Shown piece after piece: positions 54,602-63,207 of a stretch of DNA of 64,000 nucleotides. A program made the translations under genes and the position numbers. Below the pieces are notes generated by a model, which was not told the origin of the DNA, searched no databases, and saw only the letters and a list, made by a program, of their open reading frames with translations. Location: assembly GCF_030271255.1 (NCBI RefSeq), contig NZ_JASJOM010000006.1:124001-188000 (forward strand). The letters are read 5' to 3'. The DNA is from Peribacillus folii (lineage in GTDB: Bacteria; Bacillota; Bacilli; Bacillales; DSM-1321). Every line of letters starts with the position of its first letter. Positions within the stretch are counted from its first letter, which is position 1.

Positions 54602-56218
54602 CTACTTTTTGATGTATTTATCCTGAAGCTGATCTCGGAGGGCCCTTTTCAAAAACTTTCCAACCCCCGTTTTCGGAATATCCTCCAAAAATACCACCTC
54701 ATCAGGCAGCCACCATTTTGCAAACTGCGGCTTTAAGAATTCAATGATGTTTTCCTCGGACACTTGCCCCTTATATGCATCTTTCAAGACAACGCAGGCA
54801 ACCGGGCGCTCCTGCCATTTTTCGTGTGGAACTGCAATGACTGCCGCCTCAAAAATCCCTTCATGGGCCATTAATGCATTCTCCAGATCCACCGAGGAAA
54901 TCCACTCACCGCCGCTCTTGATTAAATCCTTGGTGCGGTCGACGATTTTCACGAATCCTTCTCCATCTATCGTGACGACATCGCCAGTATATAGCCATCC
55001 GTCCTTGAACGTATCCTTTGTACGTTCATCTTGATAATACTCATCGGCGATCCAAGGTCCCCTTATCAGCAATTCGCCCATTTCTTTTCCATCAGGTGTT
55101 ACTTCACCGTCCGGACCGACCACTTTTATCTCAATCATGGGCGCAACGAGGCCCTGCTTTGCCTTCAATTCATACAGCTTTTCTTCAGGAAGTCCTTCCT
55201 GGTAGCTTTTTGGTTTGGAAATAAAGACGAGCGGGCTTGTTTCCGTCATCCCATAGGCATGCAGAAAAGGGATTCCGTGCTTTTGTTCAAATGCCTTGAT
55301 CATGCTTTTTGGGGCAGCAGAGCCTCCGCATAACACAGCGCGTATGCTGCTCGTATCATGGTTTGTTTCCTCAAGCTCCTTCAACAGGCCAAGCCAGATC
55401 GTCGGTACCCCAGCCGCAATGGTGACCTTCTCCGCTTCTATCAATTCAGCCAATATTTTCGGTGTAAAATACGGTCCAGGCAAAACCATCTTCGTCCCGA
55501 ACCAAACGCTGGCAAAAGGCATCCCCCAAGCATTGACATGAAACATCGGTACGACGGGAAGGGCGACATCTCTTTCGCTGATAGCGGTGGAATCGGCAAG
55601 TCCCAGTGCAATCGCATGCAGCAATATGCCGCGATGTGAATACACCACACCTTTTGGGTTCCCTGTCGTGGCGGAAGTGTAACATATGCCTGCAGGAGCA
55701 TTTTCATCTAAATTCTGGGCGAATGGCTGTTTTGGATTCCCTTCGGCCAATAATGTTTCATAATGGTAGAGTGGGGTCAAGGATGTTTCGGGAAGCTCGG
55801 CATTATCGGTCATGACGATGTAGCCCTCCACCGCCGGCAACTCATCTTTAATCGCCTCCAATAAAGGAATTACATCCGGATCGATCAACAATAACCGATC
55901 TTTTGCACTATTGACGATATAAGAAACATGTTGAGGGGAAAGACGCATATTAATGGTATGCAGCACAGCACCAGAGCACGGAATGGCAAAATAAGCCTCC
56001 AGGTGCCTATGATGATTCCAGGCAAGCGTCCCGACACGGTCACCCGCTTGGATTCCTAATTTATCCAATACACTTGCGAGCCTTCTTGTTCGCTCTGCAA
56101 TCTCGGCATATGTAAAAGTATGGATACCACCATCCGTACGCGAAACTACCTCTTTCCTCGAAAAATATTTTTCAGCCCTTTCGATGATTTGAGTCATGAT
56201 TAATGGAGTATCCATCAT
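54602..56218 (-). CDS. Long-chain fatty acid-CoA ligase
   Basis: This 538-residue AMP-forming ligase has P-loop CYTSATTGNPKGVVYSH near residue 185. The motif YGMTETSP is near 325, and the hinge VDRTKDLIKSGGEWISS near 430. The C-terminal lysine is in PKTGVGKFLKR near 520. The GGEWISS form is typical of the medium/long-chain AlkK-like group. AAGGGGG precedes the ATG. It probably forms an operon with the enoyl-CoA hydratase. A near-palindromic operator candidate overlaps its leader. Confidence 0.9.
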   Translation of the reverse strand: MMDTPLIMTQIIERAEKYFSRKEVVSRTDGGIHTFTYAEIAERTRRLASVLDKLGIQAGDRVGTLAWNHHRHLEAYFAIPCSGAVLHTINMRLSPQHVSYIVNSAKDRLLLIDPDVIPLLEAIKDELPAVEGYIVMTDNAELPETSLTPLYHYETLLAEGNPKQPFAQNLDENAPAGICYTSATTGNPKGVVYSHRGILLHAIALGLADSTAISERDVALPVVPMFHVNAWGMPFASVWFGTKMVLPGPYFTPKILAELIEAEKVTIAAGVPTIWLGLLKELEETNHDTSSIRAVLCGGSAAPKSMIKAFEQKHGIPFLHAYGMTETSPLVFISKPKSYQEGLPEEKLYELKAKQGLVAPMIEIKVVGPDGEVTPDGKEMGELLIRGPWIADEYYQDERTKDTFKDGWLYTGDVVTIDGEGFVKIVDRTKDLIKSGGEWISSVDLENALMAHEGIFEAAVIAVPHEKWQERPVACVVLKDAYKGQVSEENIIEFLKPQFAKWWLPDEVVFLEDIPKTGVGKFLKRALRDQLQDKYIKK

Positions 56219-56235
56219 TACTATCTCCCCCTTAT

Positions 56236-56253
56236 AATGAAAACGTCTTCATT
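56236..56253. promoter_or_regulatory. 18-bp palindrome in the acyl-CoA ligase leader
   Basis: AATGAAAACGTCTTCATT is palindromic at 16 of 18 positions. It begins 18 bases upstream of the ligase start, in a divergent region. It does not match the FadR box, so another repressor is likely. Confidence 0.5.
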
Positions 56254-56433
56254 TTATATATTCGACCATAATAAAAATAATCCTTTTTCCCTAGAGTTGT
56301 TTTTCCGTCGAAATTTACATGAATTTCAGGAAATCGACAGGGAAGAACTTTTTGAAACATGTTTTTTTCATGTTTCTTTCCAGAAAAAAGAGGTAATAGT
56401 AAAGATACAATCATTTTTAGAGGGAGCTCACTG

Positions 56434-57312
56434 ATGGTAAATAGGATAAACGAAGAATTAGAGGCATATTGTGCGAGTGAATATTCGAAGCTATCACGGG
56501 TGATCGTCTGTGAACCGCGTCATATGGCGATTCGTGACATCATTAATGAAACGCAAAAGGAGTTCAAGGATGAAAACATCAATCAAGCACGCGCCTTGGA
56601 GCAGCATGCCAATTTCACAAACGCACTTGAACGGGAAGGGATCGAGGTCATAAAACTGCCTCCAGAACTTACATATCCAGAACAAGTCTTTACAAGAGAT
56701 ATCGGATTCACTCTTGGCAACACAGTTTACGTAGCGGAAATGGCTACGAATATCAGGCAAGGCGAAGAACTTATCTTGAAATCCTGGCTTGAAACGAATC
56801 ATATTCCGTTTGTTAACCTTCACAAAAATCATATTGAAGGCGGCGATGTCATCATTGATGGCAGGATGATCTATATTGGGATCAGCGACCGGACGGACGA
56901 AACAGCCATCCAGCACCTCCAGGCCTTATTACCGGAATATGATATTGTGGCGATTCCCTTCATTGAAAAGTTCCTTCACCTAGACTGCGTTTTCAATGTG
57001 ATTTCACCGACAGAGGCGCTTATTTTCCCCGAAGCCCATGCAAAAAAAGAGTTGGATTTATTAGCATCACGCTATGACATAATTGAAGTGACCAAAGAAG
57101 AACAATTCACATTGGGAACCAACGTACTTTCCATCGGAAATAAAAAATTGTTCAGCCTGCCTTGTAACGAACAAGTCAATCGTCAGCTACGTCAACGCGG
57201 ATACGAAATCATCGAAGTCGATATAAGTGAAATCATCAAGTCAGGAGGCTCTTTCCGCTGCTGTACCATGCCTCTATTGCGGACAATGCAAAAAATGACA
57301 GGACTTGCCTAG
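56434..57312 (+). CDS. Amidinohydrolase, dimethylarginine dimethylaminohydrolase (DDAH)-like
   Basis: This 292-residue protein is a guanidino-group-modifying enzyme. Key motifs are FTRDIGFTLG near residue 75 and HIEGGDVIIDG near 130. The catalytic His is in FLHLDCVFNVI near 185, and the catalytic Cys in GGSFRCCTMPL near the C-terminus. Such enzymes hydrolyse arginine or methylated arginines. It resembles B. subtilis YkgA. The ATG at 56434 follows AGAGGGAG; the longer upstream frame has no support. Substrate unknown. Confidence 0.82.
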   Translation: MVNRINEELEAYCASEYSKLSRVIVCEPRHMAIRDIINETQKEFKDENINQARALEQHANFTNALEREGIEVIKLPPELTYPEQVFTRDIGFTLGNTVYVAEMATNIRQGEELILKSWLETNHIPFVNLHKNHIEGGDVIIDGRMIYIGISDRTDETAIQHLQALLPEYDIVAIPFIEKFLHLDCVFNVISPTEALIFPEAHAKKELDLLASRYDIIEVTKEEQFTLGTNVLSIGNKKLFSLPCNEQVNRQLRQRGYEIIEVDISEIIKSGGSFRCCTMPLLRTMQKMTGLA

Positions 57313-57330
57313 CCAGAAAAAGCAGCATGG

Positions 57331-57362
57331 CCGGACATCCCGATGAGGGAGTCCGGTTTTCC
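57331..57362 (+). terminator. Terminator after DDAH-like gene
   Basis: A stem pairing CCGGAC and GTCCGG plus inner TCCC/GGGA is followed by TTTTCCTTTTT. Confidence 0.85.
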
Positions 57363-57376
57363 TTTTTGTGGTTCAA

Positions 57377-57775
57377 TCATTCATTTAGCAGCCTTAATAT
57401 GGTTTTTGAATCGTTAGGATTCAATTGAACATGTTTTTTATGCTGATCCCGCGTCAATTCGACTACATGCGTTTCATCATCGACCCAAACATAAAAAACG
57501 GGTATATCACCGTCTTTTTTGTCATCATTGAAATAAAAGATGAAATCCGCCTTAGGCTGTTCTTTTGTCCAGATGAATTCATGCCAAGCCGCATTCCTTA
57601 ATATTTCCTTAGCTTCTTCCGTATCTTTCATGTCTATTTTTTGCTTATAAGCTATGAATTGGTAGGTTTTATGTTCATATTTCTGGATTGAAATATGCTC
57701 TTCCTTTGCTGTGCAGCCCGCCGCAAGCGCTATTGGCAGCAAGCTAAGTGCTAGTAGGAATGGTTTTCTTTTCAT
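57377..57775 (-). CDS. Small lipoprotein of unknown function
   Basis: This 132-residue protein has a signal peptide and lipobox ALAAGC, so mature Cys is about residue 21. The rest is soluble, with a beta-rich segment and charged patches. I do not recognise a family. I choose the ATG at 57775, 9 bases after GGGGAG; an ATG three codons earlier touches that site. Confidence 0.7.
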   Translation of the reverse strand: MKRKPFLLALSLLPIALAAGCTAKEEHISIQKYEHKTYQFIAYKQKIDMKDTEEAKEILRNAAWHEFIWTKEQPKADFIFYFNDDKKDGDIPVFYVWVDDETHVVELTRDQHKKHVQLNPNDSKTILRLLNE

Positions 57776-57937
57776 ATAAGTCATCTCCCCATAAGAATGG
57801 ATTAATTATCCATCTCATTTCCCATTATACTCGTCCCCTCATAAAAGCCAATAGGGCGAGGAGCGGAAAAGGCTCGCGCTTCAGGCTTGAGATTTACCAA
57901 GGTCTGCAATTCTATCAAGGTTTTCAGGAGGAAAAAA

Positions 57938-57967
57938 TTGATACGATGGAAATAACCTTGTTATACT
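57938..57967 (+). promoter_or_regulatory. Candidate promoter of DinB-family gene
   Basis: TTGATA at 57938 and TATACT at 57962 with an 18-base spacer resemble a sigma-A promoter. It ends 42 bases before the start of the DinB-family gene. Confidence 0.45.
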
Positions 57968-58009
57968 TCTATAAGTTACCTAGAAAATAGATTGAAAGGG
58001 GAATGTAAA

Positions 58010-58462
58010 ATGAATTATGTAAAAAACCAACTGACAATGATGCGCAAAAGTCTTTTGAAAGAAATCGAGGGAGTCGCTCCAGAGCTTCTGGATGTACAGC
58101 CTGAAGGCTTTAATAATACCATCCACTGGCATCTTGGACACGTTCTTACCGCAGCGGAAAAGTTCCTATTGGATGATAGCAGCACTTTGCCCGCCAATTA
58201 CAGCCAGCTATTCGGATATGGCTCAAAACCTGCCGCCTGGACCGGGGAGGTACCTTCAGTCGATACACTGACACAACAATTACAAGAACAACTTGGCCGC
58301 CTGCTTGAAATTCCCGAAGAACGCATGACAGAAAAAGCAGCACAACCTTTCATGGGAATGGAAACCATAGGAGAATTCATTAATTTCGTAGTCCAGCACG
58401 AAGTTAATCACATTGGCCAAATTCACGCAATGAAACGCATCATTCAATCAACCCATCAATAA
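58010..58462 (+). CDS. DinB-like (DUF664) metal-binding protein
   Basis: This 150-residue protein is a four-helix DinB/YfiT-type fold. Candidate metal-binding histidines occur in HWHLGHVLTAAEKFL (H44 in particular) and QHEVNHIGQIHAMKR. Such proteins often act as thiol-dependent transferases, but most have unknown substrates. The name is historical; there is no SOS-box near it. The ATG at 58010 follows AAAGGGG. Confidence 0.85.
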   Translation: MNYVKNQLTMMRKSLLKEIEGVAPELLDVQPEGFNNTIHWHLGHVLTAAEKFLLDDSSTLPANYSQLFGYGSKPAAWTGEVPSVDTLTQQLQEQLGRLLEIPEERMTEKAAQPFMGMETIGEFINFVVQHEVNHIGQIHAMKRIIQSTHQ

Positions 58463-58472
58463 TTCTACAGCT

Positions 58473-58513
58473 GCTGTCACTCCTTTTCTTTATATGGATG
58501 ACAGCTTTTTTTA
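58473..58513 (+). terminator. Terminator of DinB-family gene
   Basis: A stem with GCTGTCA (58473-58479) and TGACAGC (58499-58505) is followed by seven T. Confidence 0.78.
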
Positions 58514-58518
58514 TTTTT

Positions 58519-58580
58519 CTCGTGAATTTAGGGCTTTTTCCCGCGAGTTTGGGCTTTCATTCATGAGGTAGGCATTTGCG
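58519..58580. repeat. Degenerate 20-base tandem repeat
   Basis: Three related units of about 20 bases (58519-58540, 58541-58560 and 58561-58580) share a CG(T/C)GA-TT-GGGCTTT pattern. It lies between two convergent genes and has no reading frame of its own. Confidence 0.55.
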
Positions 58581-58589
58581 ATGACATTC

Positions 58590-58626
58590 AAAAGCAGCCC
58601 CGGCCATGGAAGCGGGGGCTGCTTTT
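58590..58626 (-). terminator. Terminator of SplA-like gene
   Basis: A 12-bp perfect stem (58590-58601 and 58615-58626) with A/T ends follows the stop by 10 bases. Confidence 0.88.
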
Positions 58627-58636
58627 GGTTGAGTCA

Positions 58637-58891
58637 TTACGTCAACTGATCCTGGTTCTCGATAAAGTCATTATATGCTTGTTCCGCTGCTGCTTCTGAA
58701 GTGAATAAAGCATCATCGTCCTCTATCGTATGGAATGTATCATTTAGGAATAAAGCGACGGCATTCGGATCCTTTGGATGGGGAACGATTTCCGCAGCCC
58801 TTATATTGGAGACAGTAGGAACATGGGGATTATTATAAATCACAAATACTTCGTCTCCTACTTGTACCTCTTTCGCATTGATAACTCCCAT
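58637..58891 (-). CDS. SplA-like small protein
   Basis: This 84-residue protein has motifs VGDEVFVIYNNPHVPTVSNI and AAEIVPHPKDPNAVALFLND and ends in an acidic tail (DDDALFTSEAAAEQAYNDFI). It resembles SplA, the negative regulator encoded beside the spore photoproduct lyase gene splB in B. subtilis; splB is not nearby. The ATG at 58891 follows GGAAAGGAAG. The longer frame upstream is not supported. Confidence 0.6.
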   Translation of the reverse strand: MGVINAKEVQVGDEVFVIYNNPHVPTVSNIRAAEIVPHPKDPNAVALFLNDTFHTIEDDDALFTSEAAAEQAYNDFIENQDQLT

Positions 58892-58974
58892 TGAATTCTT
58901 CCTTTCCTTAGCTGATTTTCTATAGTTTATGGAAAGTTGCGGGGAATTATTTATGAAATGATGATAAGTCCCAA

Positions 58975-59014
58975 AAACGTGAGGCTCCTTCAATGATGAA
59001 GGGGCCTCACGTTT
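58975..59014 (-). terminator. Terminator of the HAD hydrolase gene
   Basis: A stem of about 18 bp with one mismatch, AACGTGAGGC pairing with GCCTCACGTT, ends in TTTTT on the minus strand right at the HAD stop codon. Confidence 0.88.
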
Positions 59015-59880
59015 CATTTAAGCATATTCATTTTTTGCAAAAATTCAATGGGATGCTGCTTGCGGAAAAACTCCTTCAGCATATAGGACACACCGTCTTG
59101 GTCATTGGAGCGGGTGACCCATTTGGCCACTTTCTTCACTTCCGCATCCGCGTTTCCCATGGCAACTCCCAGCCCGGAACCGGCAATCATCTCCATATCA
59201 TCCAAACCATCTCCGATCGAGACGATTTCCGTCCTTTTCACCTCTAAATGGTCAGCTAAATAAAGCAAGCCACTCCATTTCGAAACACCCTTCGGAACAA
59301 TTGTCATTTTATGGCCTGGATGTAAAACTGCATCCACCTCAGGAAACATTTCCTTAATCAATTTCAGCATATCACTTCGATCACTTTGTTCTGAAAATAT
59401 AATATCCATTTTCGTTGGGGCCATGGGCTTATCAATCAGTTCTTCACTGATATCATCCACATAATTTTGAGCGTAGATGTTTTGATCATTTAAGTACATG
59501 ACTGTTTTGCCAAGCAGATTCTCCGGTAGGTTGACGCGATTGCCAAGCGAATATTTTTCATGAATGAGCAAAATCTGGCACACGGTTTTTTCAAGCATTT
59601 GCACAAGCTCTGCGGCCAGTTCTTCTGAGATTCTTTTTACCATCATGGGCTTCTCGATGGAAGCTCCCACAAAAGCTCCTTGCTGGGCAACGATCATCGG
59701 ATTTATTTTTAAGGCTTTGGCCACTTTTTTGGCTGAGTGATAGTTTCTAGACGTCACAAGTGCAACATGGACACCTTTTTGATGCACATAGTCGATTGCT
59801 TCTTTACTCGATTTATTTAAACGTCCGTTAGACTGGAGCAATGTCCCGTCGATATTGACCGCAAGTAGACGATATACCAT
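59014..59880 (-). CDS. yhaX: Cof-type HAD hydrolase YhaX-like, with altered motif I
   Basis: This 288-residue protein has a Cof-type HAD fold. Motif II ALVTSR is near residue 43, the conserved lysine is in PKGVSKWSGL near 195, and motif IV IGDGLDDMEMI near 215. A C2 cap domain lies between motif II and the lysine. Motif I reads VNIDGTLL, so the usual nucleophile Asp is Asn. That would impair phosphatase activity unless the family has adapted. The ATG at 59880 follows GGGGGAG. Its position before yheA matches yhaX, a sporulation gene. Confidence 0.78.
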   Translation of the reverse strand: MVYRLLAVNIDGTLLQSNGRLNKSSKEAIDYVHQKGVHVALVTSRNYHSAKKVAKALKINPMIVAQQGAFVGASIEKPMMVKRISEELAAELVQMLEKTVCQILLIHEKYSLGNRVNLPENLLGKTVMYLNDQNIYAQNYVDDISEELIDKPMAPTKMDIIFSEQSDRSDMLKLIKEMFPEVDAVLHPGHKMTIVPKGVSKWSGLLYLADHLEVKRTEIVSIGDGLDDMEMIAGSGLGVAMGNADAEVKKVAKWVTRSNDQDGVSYMLKEFFRKQHPIEFLQKMNMLK

Positions 59881-59961
59881 GCTGATCTCCCCCATCTGTA
59901 ATATCCTCTTTAAAATTTATGACTAAAATTTAGAGAGTAGAACAAATAGTGGTTCCTATAA

Positions 59962-59995
59962 AAAAAACTCCCAACCCCATATAGAGTTGGAAGTT
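59962..59995 (-). terminator. Terminator of yheA
   Basis: A stem of about 12 bp with mismatches (59967-59976 region with 59985-59995) is followed by TTTTTTTT on the minus strand. Confidence 0.8.
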
Positions 59996-60003
59996 ACCTC
60001 AGC

Positions 60004-60360
60004 TTATTGCTGTTGCTCAGGCAAGCCGTATAAATCTTCAAGCGGCTTCATGATGATTTTATTGAGGTCGGCGATGACCATGCTCATACGTTGCTCAGCC
60101 TCCATCAATTGAGAGATGGTTGGGTTTTGTTGGACTAGCTGAACCGTCTTTTGTGCTTGCTCCACTTCTTCAGGAGCGATCTCCTGGCCCATCATTTGTT
60201 TTTGCTGCAATGACATTTGCAGATTACGGAAGTTTTCGAACATTCCTTTTGTTGCTTCGTCAGAGTTGACAAGATCATATAATCGTTTCAAGTCAGCATA
60301 TTCATTACTTGCCCTAATCGCCTTTTCCATTTCATACGCTGCATCATATACGTTACTCAT
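60004..60360 (-). CDS. yheA: YlbF/YmcA family protein YheA
   Basis: This 118-residue all-helical protein belongs to the YlbF/YmcA family. Patterns include AAYEMEKAIRASNEYADLKRLYDLVNSDE and MFENFRNLQMSLQQKQMMGQ. Related proteins act in RNA processing and developmental control. The ATG at 60360 follows GGGAGGGG; a longer frame reaches 60384 without support. Divergent from yheD, as in B. subtilis. Confidence 0.9.
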   Translation of the reverse strand: MSNVYDAAYEMEKAIRASNEYADLKRLYDLVNSDEATKGMFENFRNLQMSLQQKQMMGQEIAPEEVEQAQKTVQLVQQNPTISQLMEAEQRMSMVIADLNKIIMKPLEDLYGLPEQQQ

Positions 60361-60758
60361 GTGTATTTCCCCTCCCGGTATCATTGTATTCCTACACCTT
60401 TTCCACTATAACAAATCCGCTTGCCAATTACACGTCTTCCTTCCCAAACGGTTTGATAATCGTCATTGAACAGTCTCACCTTCTCGTATCCCCCAGGAAT
60501 TTTTTCTGCGTGAACCGTTCTTTACTTCTGCCTGGACGGAAATTTTCATAGTCTGTAAAGAACGCTAATCATAACCTGGATAGCTCGAATCTTCAATGAC
60601 TAGCGGACATCAACTGACTGTGACATATGATTTTTTAGCAGTATGAAACGATGGGATCATGACACCTTCTACTTACAAAAACATAGTATGTGTTATCCAC
60701 TTTTGCCCATCATTTAATTGAAAAAGGATCACAAACTTAGTGCAAACGGGGAATTGAT
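60361..60758. other. Divergent region between yheA and the YheC/D cluster
   Basis: A 398-base region with the two divergent promoters. A sigma-K/sigma-E-like element is at 60664-60690; the middle portion shows nothing else I can name. Confidence 0.5.
60664..60690 (+). promoter_or_regulatory. Candidate mother-cell promoter of the yheD cluster
   Basis: AC at 60664-60665, a 16-base spacer and CATAGTATG at 60682-60690 resemble sigma-K or sigma-E promoters. YheC and YheD are spore-coat-associated in B. subtilis, which makes a sporulation promoter plausible. Confidence 0.38.
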
Positions 60759-62120
60759 ATGAACATTAACCATCAGAAGGTTTTCATTACGGTAAACCCT
60801 GCAGGGACGAGGAAGAAGGCGCTCCTGTTTATCGAAGAAAAGCTATTTGGCGAATGGGGCCTTCAATTCGGAGAGCCCGTTACGATTATGGCTGGAAGCC
60901 GATCCGTTCCAGTCCTTGTGCAGCCATTCCCTTCATCCGGGCCTACATTGAAGCTTTCGTTTGATATGAACCAATTTTTATCACTGCCTGCTTTTTCGGA
61001 TCCTATTTCCGTTTCTTTTCATTCGGAAAGGAAAGCGATTCAAATCGGCCCTTTCTTTGCTGCACTGACGAATCAAACTCCGCTGCAAGACGGAACATTC
61101 GGGGAGATGGAAAAATTCTATCAGGAAATGACTTCTTATTGTAATCAGCAAGGAATTCCCTTCTATTTAGTGAAGCTGCAGTCCCTTCAAGAAGGGATGA
61201 CCGAAGGCTTGGTGGCAGGGAAAGATGGCTGGCAGACCTTAGCTCTCCCCATTCCTGATGTTCTATATAACAGGATACATTCGCGAAAGCTTGAAGCATC
61301 ACCATCATTCGAGCTGTTCAAGACAGAACTAGCGGCAAAGTCAATACCGATGTTCAACGGACGGTTCCTTTCCAAATATGATGTGCATCAGCTTTTGAAC
61401 CTGGAAAAAGAACTTCTGCCAAGTTTGCCGGATACCATACTTTTTGGCGAAAAGGAAACATTCCAGATCTTCATAGAAAAATATACAATCATTTATTTTA
61501 AACCCGCTTCAGGCAGTCAAGGCAAAAATATATGCAGGCTTACGCAAGTATCTGGTAAATGGAAGATCGAGACATCCGGAAAAAAGCAGGAACTTCTATT
61601 TGCCGACTCAGATGAGCAGCTCTTCCATACATTAAAAAAACTTTCCAGAAAGCAAACCTTCATCCTGCAACAAGGAATTTCCTTATACGAAACCGACCAA
61701 AGAAAGGTCGACTTCCGCATTCTTCTTCACCAAAACGAACAGCTAAACTGGAAGGTTTCATCAATGGTTGCCAGAATTGGGGAACAAGGCGCCATCGTAT
61801 CCAATCTCGCACAAGGCGGGTTGATGAAGAATGGCTCGGATTTCCTTAAGGAGACATTTAATTATCCTGATGCCGGGCGTTTGTATCAAAAACTGATCCG
61901 GCTTGCTAAAAACACGGCAAGGGCAATGGATGAACAACATGAAGAAGTTTTCGGGGAACTGGGAATCGATTTAGCACTTGATATCGATACAAATCCATGG
62001 ATCATCGAGGTGAATTCCAAACCGTCGAAAAAATTCCAAGGCAATTATGAAACCTTTCGCCCATCAGTTAAATCCATCATAGATTACATGCTGACCCTTA
62101 ACCGCGAAAAACATCGATGA
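60759..62120 (+). CDS. yheD: YheC/YheD family ATP-grasp protein (YheD)
   Basis: This 453-residue protein has the N-terminal YheCD-specific domain, including IQIGPFFAALTNQTP and VLYNRIHSRK. An ATP-grasp fold follows (about residues 240-445), with IIYFKPASGSQGKNICRL and GELGIDLALDIDTNPWIIEVNSKP. ATP-grasp ligases join a carboxylate to an amine; the substrate is not known. In B. subtilis, YheD is linked to the spore coat. It is the same length as YheD. GGGGAATTG precedes the ATG. Confidence 0.9.
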   Translation: MNINHQKVFITVNPAGTRKKALLFIEEKLFGEWGLQFGEPVTIMAGSRSVPVLVQPFPSSGPTLKLSFDMNQFLSLPAFSDPISVSFHSERKAIQIGPFFAALTNQTPLQDGTFGEMEKFYQEMTSYCNQQGIPFYLVKLQSLQEGMTEGLVAGKDGWQTLALPIPDVLYNRIHSRKLEASPSFELFKTELAAKSIPMFNGRFLSKYDVHQLLNLEKELLPSLPDTILFGEKETFQIFIEKYTIIYFKPASGSQGKNICRLTQVSGKWKIETSGKKQELLFADSDEQLFHTLKKLSRKQTFILQQGISLYETDQRKVDFRILLHQNEQLNWKVSSMVARIGEQGAIVSNLAQGGLMKNGSDFLKETFNYPDAGRLYQKLIRLAKNTARAMDEQHEEVFGELGIDLALDIDTNPWIIEVNSKPSKKFQGNYETFRPSVKSIIDYMLTLNREKHR

Positions 62121-62136
62121 AAGGAGTTGCAAGCAC

Positions 62137-63207
62137 GTGTTAATCGGATTAATGGCAACATCGGATTCACATGAAAACCAGTACTTCACCGAAATAGCCA
62201 AAACGGCAAAATCCTACAATATGAATGTTTGTAAATTCACGCCGGAAAATATTGATAGTGACCTGAAGAAAGTGCGGGGCGAACGGTTTGATGCTGATAA
62301 GGAAATGTGGATTGCTGCATCTTTTAATATACCTGATTATATATATGATCGCTGTTTCCACGGGCTATCTCGGCAACCATCGGAAATACGGACAAAAATC
62401 AACTGGTTAAAGGATCACTCCACCTTCCTGGGGCTCGGACTTCCTGGTAAGTGGGAAGTTTATCAAACGCTTAAAAAGCACCCCCTTCTTCAAGCTTTTT
62501 TTCCAGAAACCGTCCAAGTATCGGCATCTGAAGAAATAATCGGCCATTTGGAATGCCTGGATAAAATCATCATCAAGCCTGAATTCGGTGCAGGCGGTAC
62601 GGGCATTTACCTCCTTTCCAAAAACGATGACGGGACATTGGTATCCACAACAAAAAAAGGAACCAAATATGACCGCCAATTCACCTCAACATCACAGCTG
62701 AACAAATGGCTGCAGCAATTATTGAAACGATATAAATACCTTTGCCAACCATATTTGGAACTTTGCAATCAAGAAAATGAACCATTCGATTTACGCATCC
62801 TGCTGCAAAAAAACGAGAAGAACCAATGGGTGGAACGAGGCCGCGGCATTCGCACCGGTCAAAAGGATGGAATCACTTCTAATTTGGCAACTGGCGGTGA
62901 AGCCCTGACTTTGGATACCTTCATCAAAAAGAATCCGGAAACCATTTCGATAGCCGTCGAACAAAAGATCCAGCATATACTCCGAACCCTGCCTGCCGAA
63001 ACCGAAGCCATGTTTGAAAGGCTATTCGAATTGGGCATCGATTTAGGCATCGATAAAAAGGGACAGTTATGGATACTGGACATTAACTCAAAACCTGGAA
63101 GGAAAATCATCCAGGCACTGCAGCCAGAGACCATGAAGCATATTCTTGGGGCACCGTTTGAATATAGTCAATATTTAGCCAACCATCTACAGAAGGCAGG
63201 TGAATGA
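62137..63207 (+). CDS. yheC: YheC/YheD family ATP-grasp protein (YheC)
   Basis: This 356-residue protein starts at GTG behind AAAGGAG. The N-terminal domain includes IPDYIYDRCFHG. The ATP-grasp part holds KIIIKPEFGAGGTGIYLL near residue 145 and FDLRILLQKNEK near 220. The C-terminal metal and nucleotide site is LGIDLGIDKKGQLWILDINSKPGRK. It lies 16 bases after yheD and ends four bases into the start of the next gene. Function in the spore coat is inferred from B. subtilis. Confidence 0.88.
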   Translation: MLIGLMATSDSHENQYFTEIAKTAKSYNMNVCKFTPENIDSDLKKVRGERFDADKEMWIAASFNIPDYIYDRCFHGLSRQPSEIRTKINWLKDHSTFLGLGLPGKWEVYQTLKKHPLLQAFFPETVQVSASEEIIGHLECLDKIIIKPEFGAGGTGIYLLSKNDDGTLVSTTKKGTKYDRQFTSTSQLNKWLQQLLKRYKYLCQPYLELCNQENEPFDLRILLQKNEKNQWVERGRGIRTGQKDGITSNLATGGEALTLDTFIKKNPETISIAVEQKIQHILRTLPAETEAMFERLFELGIDLGIDKKGQLWILDINSKPGRKIIQALQPETMKHILGAPFEYSQYLANHLQKAGE

